DNA from: an uncultured Collinsella sp.
GTDB taxonomy: Bacteria > Actinomycetota > Coriobacteriia > Coriobacteriales > Coriobacteriaceae
NCBI GenBank assembly: GCA_902496775.1
Contig: CABVCF010000068.1
Span: 1-11,534 of the forward strand
Direction: 5' to 3'
Length of the DNA stretch: 11,534 nucleotides
Under the pieces are notes generated by a model. The model was not told the DNA's origin, searched no databases, and saw only the letters and a list, made by a program, of their open reading frames with translations. Positions 6,314-11,534 of this stretch are shown here, piece after piece (the stretch's first letter is position 1; every line of letters starts with the position of its first letter). A program made the translations under genes and the position numbers.

Positions 6314-6346
6314 CAAATACCTATAAATATGCAGGTCAGCGATGTG

Positions 6347-7288
6347 TTAACGATGTGCCAGCGGGTGCGCCGCCAAATAGACCTCGGTCAGTTGCGTACG
6401 ATCGACATGCGTGTAGACCTGCGTGGTCGATATATCGGCATGTCCCAAGATCTCCTGTAGCACACGGAGGTCTGCGCCGCCCGCAAGCATATGGGTGGCA
6501 AAGGAGTGACGCAGCGTATGGGGATGGAGCCCCACCAGTCCCACCTGGCGCCCGTAGCGCTCACAGATGGCATGGATGCCCTGGCGCGACAGACGGCGGC
6601 CGTTCTTATTTAAAAAGACCGCCGAGGTCTCGGTTCCGCGGGCATGGGCCGCCAAGCGAGAACGCCCCTCAGTTACATAAAGCGTCAGAGCTCGCGCCGC
6701 GCTTCCTACCAGCGGGGACAGGCGTTCCTTCGAGCCCTTACCACGAACGAGCACAAAGCCATCGTCGATATGGATATCGCCCACATCGAGCCCCACCAAC
6801 TCGCTCACACGCAAACCGCATCCGTAGAGCACTTCCAAGACGGCATGGTCACGCAAGCCCATCTCGCCCTCGGGGAAATCTTGATCGAGCAGCGCCGAGA
6901 CATCCTCCACCGATAGATACTCCGGCAAACGCTCAGCCTTTTTAGGCAGGCGCAACGCCGCCGTTGGATTTTGGGCCACAGCCCCATCGCGCACCAAAAA
7001 GGCATGCAGGCCCTTCACGGCCGCAAGCGCACGCTCCACCGAGGCATCCGAATAGCCCCCATCGCGACGGTCGGCGACAAAGCCCTCCACGACCTGACGG
7101 GTCACCTCTTCAAAAGACACAATACCCGCCCGCTCCAGATAGGCGCAGTACGTCGTCAGGTCACGACGATAGGCCACAATCGTGTTGCGCGCCAAGCCCC
7201 GCTCGACCGCGAGGTAATCGAGATACTCCCCCGCCGCCACGGCGAGCGACGAGGGAGTAGCTTCGGTATGTTCCTTATTCGCCGGCAC
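6347..7288 (-). CDS. xerD: Site-specific tyrosine recombinase XerD
   Basis: This is a XerC/XerD-family recombinase, which resolves chromosome dimers at dif sites near the terminus. The 313-residue protein has an N-terminal SAM-like DNA-binding domain (about 17-105) and the catalytic domain with all tyrosine recombinase residues visible: Arg160, Lys184, His257 and Arg260 in HPHTLRHSFATH, His283 in LGHADISTTQVYTH, and nucleophile Tyr292. The ending resembles XerD more than XerC, but the two are hard to separate without an alignment. The frame stays open up to 7441, inside pyrG. I choose GTG at 7286-7288, two bases after the pyrG stop, because it gives a family-like N-terminus. Its Shine-Dalgarno site is weak, so coupling to pyrG translation is likely. 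A downstream GTG at residue 17 has no better site. Confidence 0.9.
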   Translation of the reverse strand: MPANKEHTEATPSSLAVAAGEYLDYLAVERGLARNTIVAYRRDLTTYCAYLERAGIVSFEEVTRQVVEGFVADRRDGGYSDASVERALAAVKGLHAFLVRDGAVAQNPTAALRLPKKAERLPEYLSVEDVSALLDQDFPEGEMGLRDHAVLEVLYGCGLRVSELVGLDVGDIHIDDGFVLVRGKGSKERLSPLVGSAARALTLYVTEGRSRLAAHARGTETSAVFLNKNGRRLSRQGIHAICERYGRQVGLVGLHPHTLRHSFATHMLAGGADLRVLQEILGHADISTTQVYTHVDRTQLTEVYLAAHPLAHR

Positions 7289-7290
7289 CC

Positions 7291-8952
7291 TTAGTCCGTA
7301 GCGAGGTTCATGGGCGTCACCTGCAGACGGTCGACACCCTCGTGCTGGCCGATCGAAGCGCGCACGAACTCGCGGAACAGCGGCTGCGGGTTGGTCGGGC
7401 GGCTCTTGAACTCGGGATGAGCCTGGGTTGCCACATACCACGGATGCACGTCGCGCGGCAGCTCGACCATCTCGACCAAGCGCTCGTCAGGCGACAGACC
7501 CGAGATAACCAAACCGGCGTCCTCGAGCTGGTCGCGGAAGGCGTTGTTGAACTCAAAGCGGTGACGGTGACGCTCGTAGACGAGTTCCTCGCCATATGCC
7601 TCGCGAGCAAGAGTATCGGCGGCGAGCTTGCACGGATAGGCGCCCAGGCGCATGGTGCCGCCCTTCTCGGTCACGTCCTCCTGCGAGCTCATCAGATCGA
7701 TGACGCTATACGGACCGTCCGGATCAAACTCGGAGGAGCTGGCACCGGCAAGGCCAACGACATTGCGGGCGAACTCGCACACGGCGACCTGCATACCCAG
7801 GCAAATGCCCAGATATGGAATCTTGTGCTCACGGGCAAACTCGGCCGCGAGGATTTTGCCCTCCAGGGCGCGCTTGCCAAAGCCGCCGGGAACCAGGATG
7901 CCCGAGGCGTCGCCCAGAACCTCGGAGACATTCTGCTCGTCGAGGCTCTCGCCGTCGACCAGCTGGACGTCCACATGGCGATCGTAGAAGACGCCCGCAT
8001 GGTGCAGGGCCTCGATAACCGACAGGTACGCATCGGGCAGCTGCGTGTACTTACCCACGACGGCGATCTTCACCTTGTCGGCGTGATGGTTGGCGTGATT
8101 CTGTTTGCGCAGGAACTCGTTCCACTCGCTCATGTCGCGCTCACGCGGATCCAGACCCAGGCGCTCGCAAATGCGCAGGTCAAAGTCCTGCTCGGCAAGC
8201 AGTTGCGGAACATCGTAAATGCTCGCGCAGTCCTCGTTGGTAAAGACGCAATCGGTGTCGACGTCGCAGAAGCTTGCGATCTTTCCGCGGATAGCGTCAT
8301 CGATATGGTGGTCGGAGCGCAGCACGATGATATCGGGCTGGATGCCAAAGCTGCGGAGCTCCTTGACGGAATGCTGCGTGGGCTTGGTCTTGACCTCGTG
8401 GGCGGCGGCGATATAGGGAACGAGCGACACGTGAATGTAGCAGACATTCTCGGGACCGGCCTCCTTGCGGTACTGGCGGATGGCCTCGACAAACGGCTGC
8501 GACTCGATGTCGCCGATCGTGCCGCCCAGCTCGGTGATGACTACATCGGAGCCGGTCTGCTCCTCGATGCGGCGGAACTTGTCCTTAATGGCATTGGTGA
8601 CGTGGGGAATCACCTGCACGGTACCGCCCAGAAAGTCGCCGCGACGCTCGCGGGCGATTAGGCTTTTGTAGATGGCACCGGTCGTAAAGTTGGAATCGCG
8701 GGTCAGGTTCTCATCAATAAAGCGCTCGTAATGACCCAGGTCCAGGTCGGACTCGTAACCATCCTCGGTAACGAAGACCTCACCATGCTGGAAGGGGCTC
8801 ATGGTACCGGGGTCGACGTTCAGATACGGGTCGGCTTTCTGCATCGTTACTTTGTAGCCACGCGACTTGAGCAGACGGCCCAGCGAGGCCGCGGTGATAC
8901 CCTTGCCCAGGGACGAAACCACGCCACCGGTTACGAACACATGCTTGGTCAT
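7291..8952 (-). CDS. pyrG: CTP synthase (glutamine-hydrolysing)
   Basis: PyrG converts UTP to CTP with ATP and glutamine, the last step of de novo pyrimidine nucleotide synthesis. The 553-residue length is normal. The N-terminal synthase domain opens with VTGGVVSSLGKG (P-loop Lys17) and includes QKADPYLNVDPGTMSP at 38-53 and the ELGGTIGDIES motif at 141-151. The C-terminal class I glutamine amidotransferase domain has the oxyanion PGGFG at 355-359, the nucleophile Cys384 in LGICLGMQ, and the His512-Glu514 pair in HPEFKSRP. The enzyme is therefore complete. The ATG at 8950-8952 has AGGTAA upstream. It is probably transcribed with xerD, which starts two bases after its stop. Its own promoter is at 9011-9039, and a DnaA-box-like 9-mer lies in its leader. 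Confidence 0.98.
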   Translation of the reverse strand: MTKHVFVTGGVVSSLGKGITAASLGRLLKSRGYKVTMQKADPYLNVDPGTMSPFQHGEVFVTEDGYESDLDLGHYERFIDENLTRDSNFTTGAIYKSLIARERRGDFLGGTVQVIPHVTNAIKDKFRRIEEQTGSDVVITELGGTIGDIESQPFVEAIRQYRKEAGPENVCYIHVSLVPYIAAAHEVKTKPTQHSVKELRSFGIQPDIIVLRSDHHIDDAIRGKIASFCDVDTDCVFTNEDCASIYDVPQLLAEQDFDLRICERLGLDPRERDMSEWNEFLRKQNHANHHADKVKIAVVGKYTQLPDAYLSVIEALHHAGVFYDRHVDVQLVDGESLDEQNVSEVLGDASGILVPGGFGKRALEGKILAAEFAREHKIPYLGICLGMQVAVCEFARNVVGLAGASSSEFDPDGPYSVIDLMSSQEDVTEKGGTMRLGAYPCKLAADTLAREAYGEELVYERHRHRFEFNNAFRDQLEDAGLVISGLSPDERLVEMVELPRDVHPWYVATQAHPEFKSRPTNPQPLFREFVRASIGQHEGVDRLQVTPMNLATD

Positions 8953-8984
8953 ATTGAGTTACCTGCGCTTCCCGTAGAAGTTGT

Positions 8985-8993
8985 TTATCCACA
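8985..8993 (+). promoter_or_regulatory. Perfect DnaA-box-like 9-mer in the pyrG leader
   Basis: The plus strand reads TTATCCACA, the exact classical DnaA box. It lies between the candidate pyrG promoter and the pyrG start. A 9-mer like this is expected about 0.09 times by chance in this window counting both strands. A single box may not bind functionally, and I saw no second perfect copy. Confidence 0.45.
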
Positions 8994-9010
8994 TCTTACG
9001 GGTCTTCATT

Positions 9011-9039
9011 GTAATACTCGCGCCGCGGACCGTTCGCAA
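9011..9039 (-). promoter_or_regulatory. Candidate pyrG-xerD promoter
   Basis: On the minus strand, -35 TTGCGA (9034-9039) and -10 TATTAC (9011-9016) are separated by 17 bases. Transcription would start near 9004, leaving a leader of about 50 bases. TACAAT overlaps the -10 by three bases and could serve instead, with a longer spacer. I see no GGGC-type start like the one used for reiterative transcription control of pyrG in Bacillus. Confidence 0.5.
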
Positions 9040-9071
9040 TTTTTCTCGCATGCGATTGCATTTCTCAATCT

Positions 9072-9106
9072 TGAAACAAAACGCCGCCCAGTTTCCCAGG
9101 CGGCGT
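9072..9106 (-). terminator. Intrinsic terminator of the winged-helix gene
   Basis: Arms ACGCCGCC and GGCGGCGT on the minus strand (9099-9106 and 9081-9088) form a perfect 8-bp stem with a 10-base loop, followed by TTTTGTTTC. It begins 24 bases after the stop of the gene at 9131 and ends before the pyrG promoter. Confidence 0.9.
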
Positions 9107-9130
9107 CGCTATGGCAAGGGTTACATGCTG

Positions 9131-9469
9131 CTATCGATCAGCAGCCTCGTCCTCAAGCATTTCTTGAACGAGCATGCCGGTACGGACGCCCTCAAGATAC
9201 CACTCGCCACGTTCGGTGAGGCAAATGCCATTTGCAAGCTGACCGCCGTCGTCGCTATAACGCGAGACGACATCAATCATGCCTTCGGAATCCAAGCGAT
9301 CGATTGCGGCGCGGGCACGATACGGCGAAACCCCCACGCGCTCGGCAAGCGTTTTGCGCGAGAAACCATACGGCCCGCCATTGTCTTCGGTTTGCTGGTC
9401 GATCTCCATCAACACCAGCACCTCGACACGCTTCATATCGTTGACACTCGCACGACCCTTGCCCGCCAT
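9131..9469 (-). CDS. Small winged-helix DNA-binding protein
   Basis: This 112-residue soluble protein has no close family I can name. Residues 12-24 form a hydrophobic helix (MKRVEVLVLMEID), and 36-62 read as a helix-turn-helix (FSRKTLAERVGVSPYRARAAIDRLDSEGMI) like MarR or GntR-type winged helices. A wing at about 66-85 (VVSRYSDDGGQLANGICLT) is followed by TERGEWYLEGVRTG and an acidic end. It is likely a transcriptional regulator; target and ligand are unknown. The start is the ATG at 9467-9469 because GAGGAGG lies at ideal distance before it. The longer GTG start at 9521-9523 has no such site. It is a single-gene unit with its own -10 element and terminator, lying between pyrG and the DUF1846 gene. 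Tandem ACAGTT repeats at the expected transcription start may be its own operator. Confidence 0.8.
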   Translation of the reverse strand: MAGKGRASVNDMKRVEVLVLMEIDQQTEDNGGPYGFSRKTLAERVGVSPYRARAAIDRLDSEGMIDVVSRYSDDGGQLANGICLTERGEWYLEGVRTGMLVQEMLEDEAADR

Positions 9470-9574
9470 AGCAGCCTCCTCAAACCGAGCACGAGCATCT
9501 AACGCGCCGTGCGCGACCGACACACCTCACGATGGCAGGTAATATCCATCATGCGGCATCCCGCTAAGGATGAA

Positions 9575-9594
9575 ACAGTTACAGTTATTGTATA
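9575..9594 (-). promoter_or_regulatory. -10 element and tandem repeat before the winged-helix gene
   Basis: The minus strand has TATACAAT (9587-9594), a good -10, but no clear -35. Immediately downstream are two tandem copies of AACTGT (9581-9586 and 9575-9580), overlapping the expected start point. This arrangement would suit autorepression. The leader to the ATG is about 110 bases, with a short GCGG/CCGC hairpin at 9553-9564. Confidence 0.45.
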
Positions 9595-9658
9595 CCGCTC
9601 AAATTGTTTCTAGGCAGGTAAACGGCTATTTTTCGCCGAAATAGGCGCTTTATTGATC

Positions 9659-9691
9659 AAAAAGCCGTACCGGGCGCTAACCCGATACGGC
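9659..9691 (-). terminator. Intrinsic terminator of the DUF1846 gene
   Basis: On the minus strand an 11-bp stem (9681-9691 with 9664-9674, one T-G wobble) with a 6-base loop is followed by TTTTT (9659-9663). It begins 34 bases after the stop at 9726. Confidence 0.92.
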
Positions 9692-9725
9692 CAAAATGCA
9701 ATGCAATTACCGCGGTGCTTCAAAC

Positions 9726-11207
9726 TTAGCGATGGAAGAAACCGCGGCGCTCAAACTTGGGCTCGCAGCACACGTTGATACCCAGTTTGCGCAGTACCGT
9801 CTCGTCCGTCGGCGAGATAATCACGCTAAAGAAGGCATCGCAACCGCGCAGCTGCTCCAGGCCCGAAAGGACGCGAGCGGCCGTCTCACTCGTGGCCGAG
9901 GTGATCGACAGCGCCATAAGCGTCTCGTCGGTGTGGAGGCGCGGGTTTTTGCTTCCCAGGAAATGCGTCTTGAGCTTGCTGATGGGCTCGATCGCCTCAT
10001 CGCTAATGACCTCGAGCTCAAGGTCGACGCCCGAGACATGCTTGAGGGCGTTCATAATGAGCGAACTTGCGGCGCCCAGGCGCGTGGAGGTCTTACCGGT
10101 CACCACGGAGCCATCGGGCATGACCATGGCACCCACGGGACCGCCCGTCAGCTGCTCCCTGGTGAGGGCCGCCGAGCGCGCCGGTGAGTAGTTCTTATCG
10201 ATGCCGGCTTTCTTCATAATAATCTTGAGACGGTCGACTTGCTCATCGCCCACGCCGGTACGGCGCACATTTTCGACCGCGGTAAAGTAGCGGCGGACGA
10301 TCTCCATCTTGGAAGCGTCGCGGCAGGCATCGTCATCGGTGATGGCAAAGCCAACCATATTGACGCCCATGTCCGTAGGGCTCTGGTAGGGGCTCTTGCC
10401 CAGGATCTTTTCCATCAGGGCACGGACTACCGGGAAGGCCTCGACGTCGCGGTTGTAGTTGACCGTGGTCTTGTTGTAGGCCTCAAGGTGGAAGGAGTCG
10501 ATGATGTTGGCGTCATCGAGGTCTGCCGTGGCGGCCTCGTAGGCAATGTTGACCGGATGCGTCAGAGGAAGATTCCAGACAGGGAAGGTCTCGAACTTGG
10601 CATAGCCGGCGGCCGTGCCGTGCTTGTGCTCGTGATAGAGCTGAGACAGGCAGGTGGCGAGCTTGCCCGAGCCAGGACCGGGGGCAGTGACCACGACGAG
10701 CGGTCGGGTGGTCTCGACAAACTCGTTCTTGCCGTAGCCATCGTCGGACACGATCAGATCGACATCGTGCGGATACCCCTCGATGGGATAGTGCAGCTTG
10801 GCGGGAATACCGAGCGCGTTCAGGCGGTTGCGGAACACATCGGCAGCAGGCTGGCCGGCGTACTGGGTGATGACCACAGCCGCGACGGCAAAGCCGTTGC
10901 CGCGGAACAGGTCAACCAGGCGCAGCACATCCTCGTCATAGGTAATACCGAGGTCACCACGAGCCTTGTTTTTCTCGATGTGGTTCGCGTTGATCGCGAT
11001 GATAACCTCGACATCGTCGGCGATGCTCTTGAGCATGCGGAACTTGCTGTCCGGTTCAAAACCCGGCAGCACGCGGCTCGCATGATAGTCATCGAACAGC
11101 TTACCGCCAAACTCCAAATAGAGCTTGCCACCAAACTGCGAGATGCGCTCCTTAATGTGAGCAGCCTGCAGCTCGATATACTTCGCGTTGTCGAAACCCT
11201 GGCGCAT
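9726..11207 (-). CDS. UPF0371/DUF1846 family protein
   Basis: The protein has 493 residues and matches the pattern I know for UPF0371 (DUF1846), a family of Gram-positive bacteria without an established reaction. Visible landmarks are the N-terminal KLYLEFGGKLFDDYHASRVLPGF block at about 28-50, AINANHIEKNKARGDLGITY at 71-90, a P-loop-like APGPGSGKLAT at 175-185, THPVNIAYEAATADLDDAN at about 216-234, and a C-terminal CCEPKFERRGFFHR. No signal peptide or membrane segment is seen, so it should be cytoplasmic. GPGSGK suggests phosphate or nucleotide binding, but this is inference. The start is the ATG at 11205-11207, with GGGAG six bases upstream. The ATG eight codons earlier (11229-11231) has no such site and lies within about 10 bases of the likely transcription start. 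It is a single-gene unit. Confidence 0.9.
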   Translation of the reverse strand: MRQGFDNAKYIELQAAHIKERISQFGGKLYLEFGGKLFDDYHASRVLPGFEPDSKFRMLKSIADDVEVIIAINANHIEKNKARGDLGITYDEDVLRLVDLFRGNGFAVAAVVITQYAGQPAADVFRNRLNALGIPAKLHYPIEGYPHDVDLIVSDDGYGKNEFVETTRPLVVVTAPGPGSGKLATCLSQLYHEHKHGTAAGYAKFETFPVWNLPLTHPVNIAYEAATADLDDANIIDSFHLEAYNKTTVNYNRDVEAFPVVRALMEKILGKSPYQSPTDMGVNMVGFAITDDDACRDASKMEIVRRYFTAVENVRRTGVGDEQVDRLKIIMKKAGIDKNYSPARSAALTREQLTGGPVGAMVMPDGSVVTGKTSTRLGAASSLIMNALKHVSGVDLELEVISDEAIEPISKLKTHFLGSKNPRLHTDETLMALSITSATSETAARVLSGLEQLRGCDAFFSVIISPTDETVLRKLGINVCCEPKFERRGFFHR

Positions 11208-11246
11208 ATATGGCTCCCGTCCCGTTTCCATTTAATGTTCTAGGCG

Positions 11247-11252
11247 ATTATA
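11247..11252 (-). promoter_or_regulatory. Perfect -10 element of the DUF1846 gene
   Basis: The minus strand reads TATAAT, 39 bases before the chosen ATG, giving a leader of about 33 bases. The 17-base position upstream reads CGTTGG, a poor -35. The short inverted repeat GGAG/CTCC (11256-11269) lies in the spacer and might bind a regulator. Confidence 0.65.
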
Positions 11253-11314
11253 ACGGAGCAGACCCTCCCCAACGCCCAAGCAATCAACTGGCACCAACCA
11301 AACACGCCATCGAT

Positions 11315-11383
11315 AAGTTGCGGTGAAATAGTTCCCGTTTAACCCCTCAAGACGGCCAAACAGGAACTATTCCACCGCAACTT
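11315..11383 (-). repeat. 69-bp inverted repeat with 26-base arms
   Basis: Arms 11315-11340 and 11358-11383 match in 24 of 26 positions around a 17-base loop. Both mismatches are A-C on the plus strand, which become G-U pairs in RNA copied as the minus strand, so that transcript would fold into an unbroken 26-bp stem. On the plus strand TTTTT follows five bases after the second arm (11388-11392); on the minus strand no T-run follows. It may be a MITE or REP-like element, or a structured RNA. Confidence 0.75.
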
Positions 11384-11392
11384 CCCCTTTTT

Positions 11393-11417
11393 GGCGCAAA
11401 CTAACCTGACCCCTTTG
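11393..11417. repeat. Segment resembling a REP/IS200-associated repeat
   Basis: The minus strand contains CAAAGGGGTCAGGTTAG followed by TTTGCGCC. Similar GGGGTCAGGTTA and GGGGTCAGAGTA strings are, from memory, common beside single-strand (Y1) transposase genes and as dispersed repeats. No transposase is present in the window. The resemblance is unverified. Confidence 0.3.
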
Positions 11418-11462
11418 CATCAATAATGGCAGCGCCGCAGGTTGAGCATAAGTCAGCGAGCG

Positions 11463-11475
11463 ACGTCCAGGACGT
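11463..11475. repeat. Short perfect palindrome
   Basis: ACGTCC and GGACGT are exact complements around a single base. It may be a small operator or part of a repeat element; there is no gene next to it in the window. Confidence 0.35.
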
Positions 11476-11488
11476 ACAAGTTGGCATG

Positions 11489-11530
11489 AAAAAGGCAAGG
11501 CATAGACCTTTTGGTCATGCCTTGCCTTTT
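11489..11530. terminator. Strong bidirectional terminator-like hairpin at the right edge
   Basis: Perfect 14-base arms (11490-11503 and 11517-11530) enclose an inner 4-bp stem GACC/GGTC with a TTTT loop (11505-11516), separated by one unpaired base at 11504. T-runs close both outer ends (TTTT at 11527-11530 on plus, TTTTT at 11489-11493 on minus), so it could stop transcription from both sides. On the minus strand it would terminate a gene lying beyond the window. Confidence 0.8.
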
Positions 11531-11534
11531 GAAT

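Larger units (their letters stand above)
5886..6346. other. 461-bp non-coding control region between xerD and mraZ
   Basis: No gene is supported here on either strand. Reading along the minus strand, it holds the xerD terminator (6244-6313), a nested imperfect dyad (6126-6151), a perfect 20-bp dyad (6064-6083), a G-rich tract with TGGGG repeats (about 5990-6028), the mraZ promoter (5954-5982) and a hairpin in the mraZ leader (5922-5938). The stretch 6152-6243 shows nothing I recognise beyond pyrimidine-rich plus-strand sequence. Confidence 0.8.
11253..11534. other. Non-coding right end of the window
   Basis: No gene is supported from here to the window edge. It contains a 69-bp inverted repeat (11315-11383), a repeat-like segment (11393-11417), a 13-bp palindrome (11463-11475) and a strong hairpin (11489-11530). 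This could be a transposon-derived or REP-like intergenic insertion, or the tail of a gene beyond the window. Confidence 0.7.

Noticed and set aside
5536..6945. 469-codon open frame on the plus strand crossing the mraZ control region
   Set aside because: It runs antisense through mraZ and xerD and through the terminator and promoter region, and its product is low-complexity Pro/Arg/Thr-rich sequence.
7289..7441. Longer xerD reading frame starting at the ATG at 7439-7441
   Set aside because: The extra 51 residues overlap pyrG, are Pro/Arg-rich and unlike any recombinase N-terminus. The GTG just after the pyrG stop fits the family length.
7342..8661. 439-codon open frame on the plus strand
   Set aside because: It is antisense to pyrG, whose catalytic motifs are complete. 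There is no ribosome binding site or family resemblance.
9470..9523. GTG start adding 18 residues to the winged-helix protein
   Set aside because: The internal ATG has an ideal GAGGAGG site; the extra residues show no conserved character.
10239..11243. 334-codon open frame on the plus strand
   Set aside because: It is antisense to the DUF1846 gene and looks like a mirror of its codon pattern.
11426..11534. Open frame from an ATG on the plus strand reaching the window edge
   Set aside because: It has no ribosome binding site, runs straight through the terminator hairpin and the palindrome, and encodes nothing recognisable.

Overview
The window reads as a GC-rich chromosomal segment from a Gram-positive actinobacterium, most likely class Coriobacteriia and perhaps Collinsella or a close relative. 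This rests on recalled gene order, protein style and the presence of a UPF0371/DUF1846 protein; no database search was possible. Every gene I can support lies on the minus strand, so transcription runs from right to left.

Right part (about 9.1-11.5 kb): a UPF0371/DUF1846 protein of unknown biochemistry and a small winged-helix regulator. Each has its own -10 element, a clear Shine-Dalgarno site that moves the start inward from the longest ORF, and its own intrinsic terminator. To the right of the DUF1846 promoter are about 280 bases without a gene. They hold a 26-bp-arm inverted repeat, a repeat-like segment, a short palindrome and a strong terminator-like hairpin at the window edge.

Middle (6.24-9.04 kb): pyrG (CTP synthase) followed directly by a xerD-type tyrosine recombinase, probably one transcript. 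It has a promoter before pyrG, a perfect DnaA-box-like 9-mer in the pyrG leader and a very long hairpin terminator after xerD.

Left part (1-5.98 kb): the start of the division and cell wall (dcw) cluster in the order mraZ, rsmH, ftsL-like, ftsI, murF, mraY, the last cut by the window edge. MraZ is the cluster's DNA-binding regulator, RsmH methylates 16S rRNA, FtsL and FtsI act at the septum, and MurF and MraY make the UDP-MurNAc-pentapeptide and then lipid I. The usual murE is absent between ftsI and murF, where there is only a 126-bp gap. Upstream of mraZ lies a 461-bp non-coding region with a good sigma-70-type promoter, TGGGG repeats resembling MraZ boxes, a G-quadruplex-capable tract and several perfect dyads.

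The proteins are mostly conserved housekeeping types. The less ordinary signals are in the intergenic DNA, above all the mraZ control region and the inverted repeats at the right end. I found no evidence for a new defence, mobile or biosynthetic system here.
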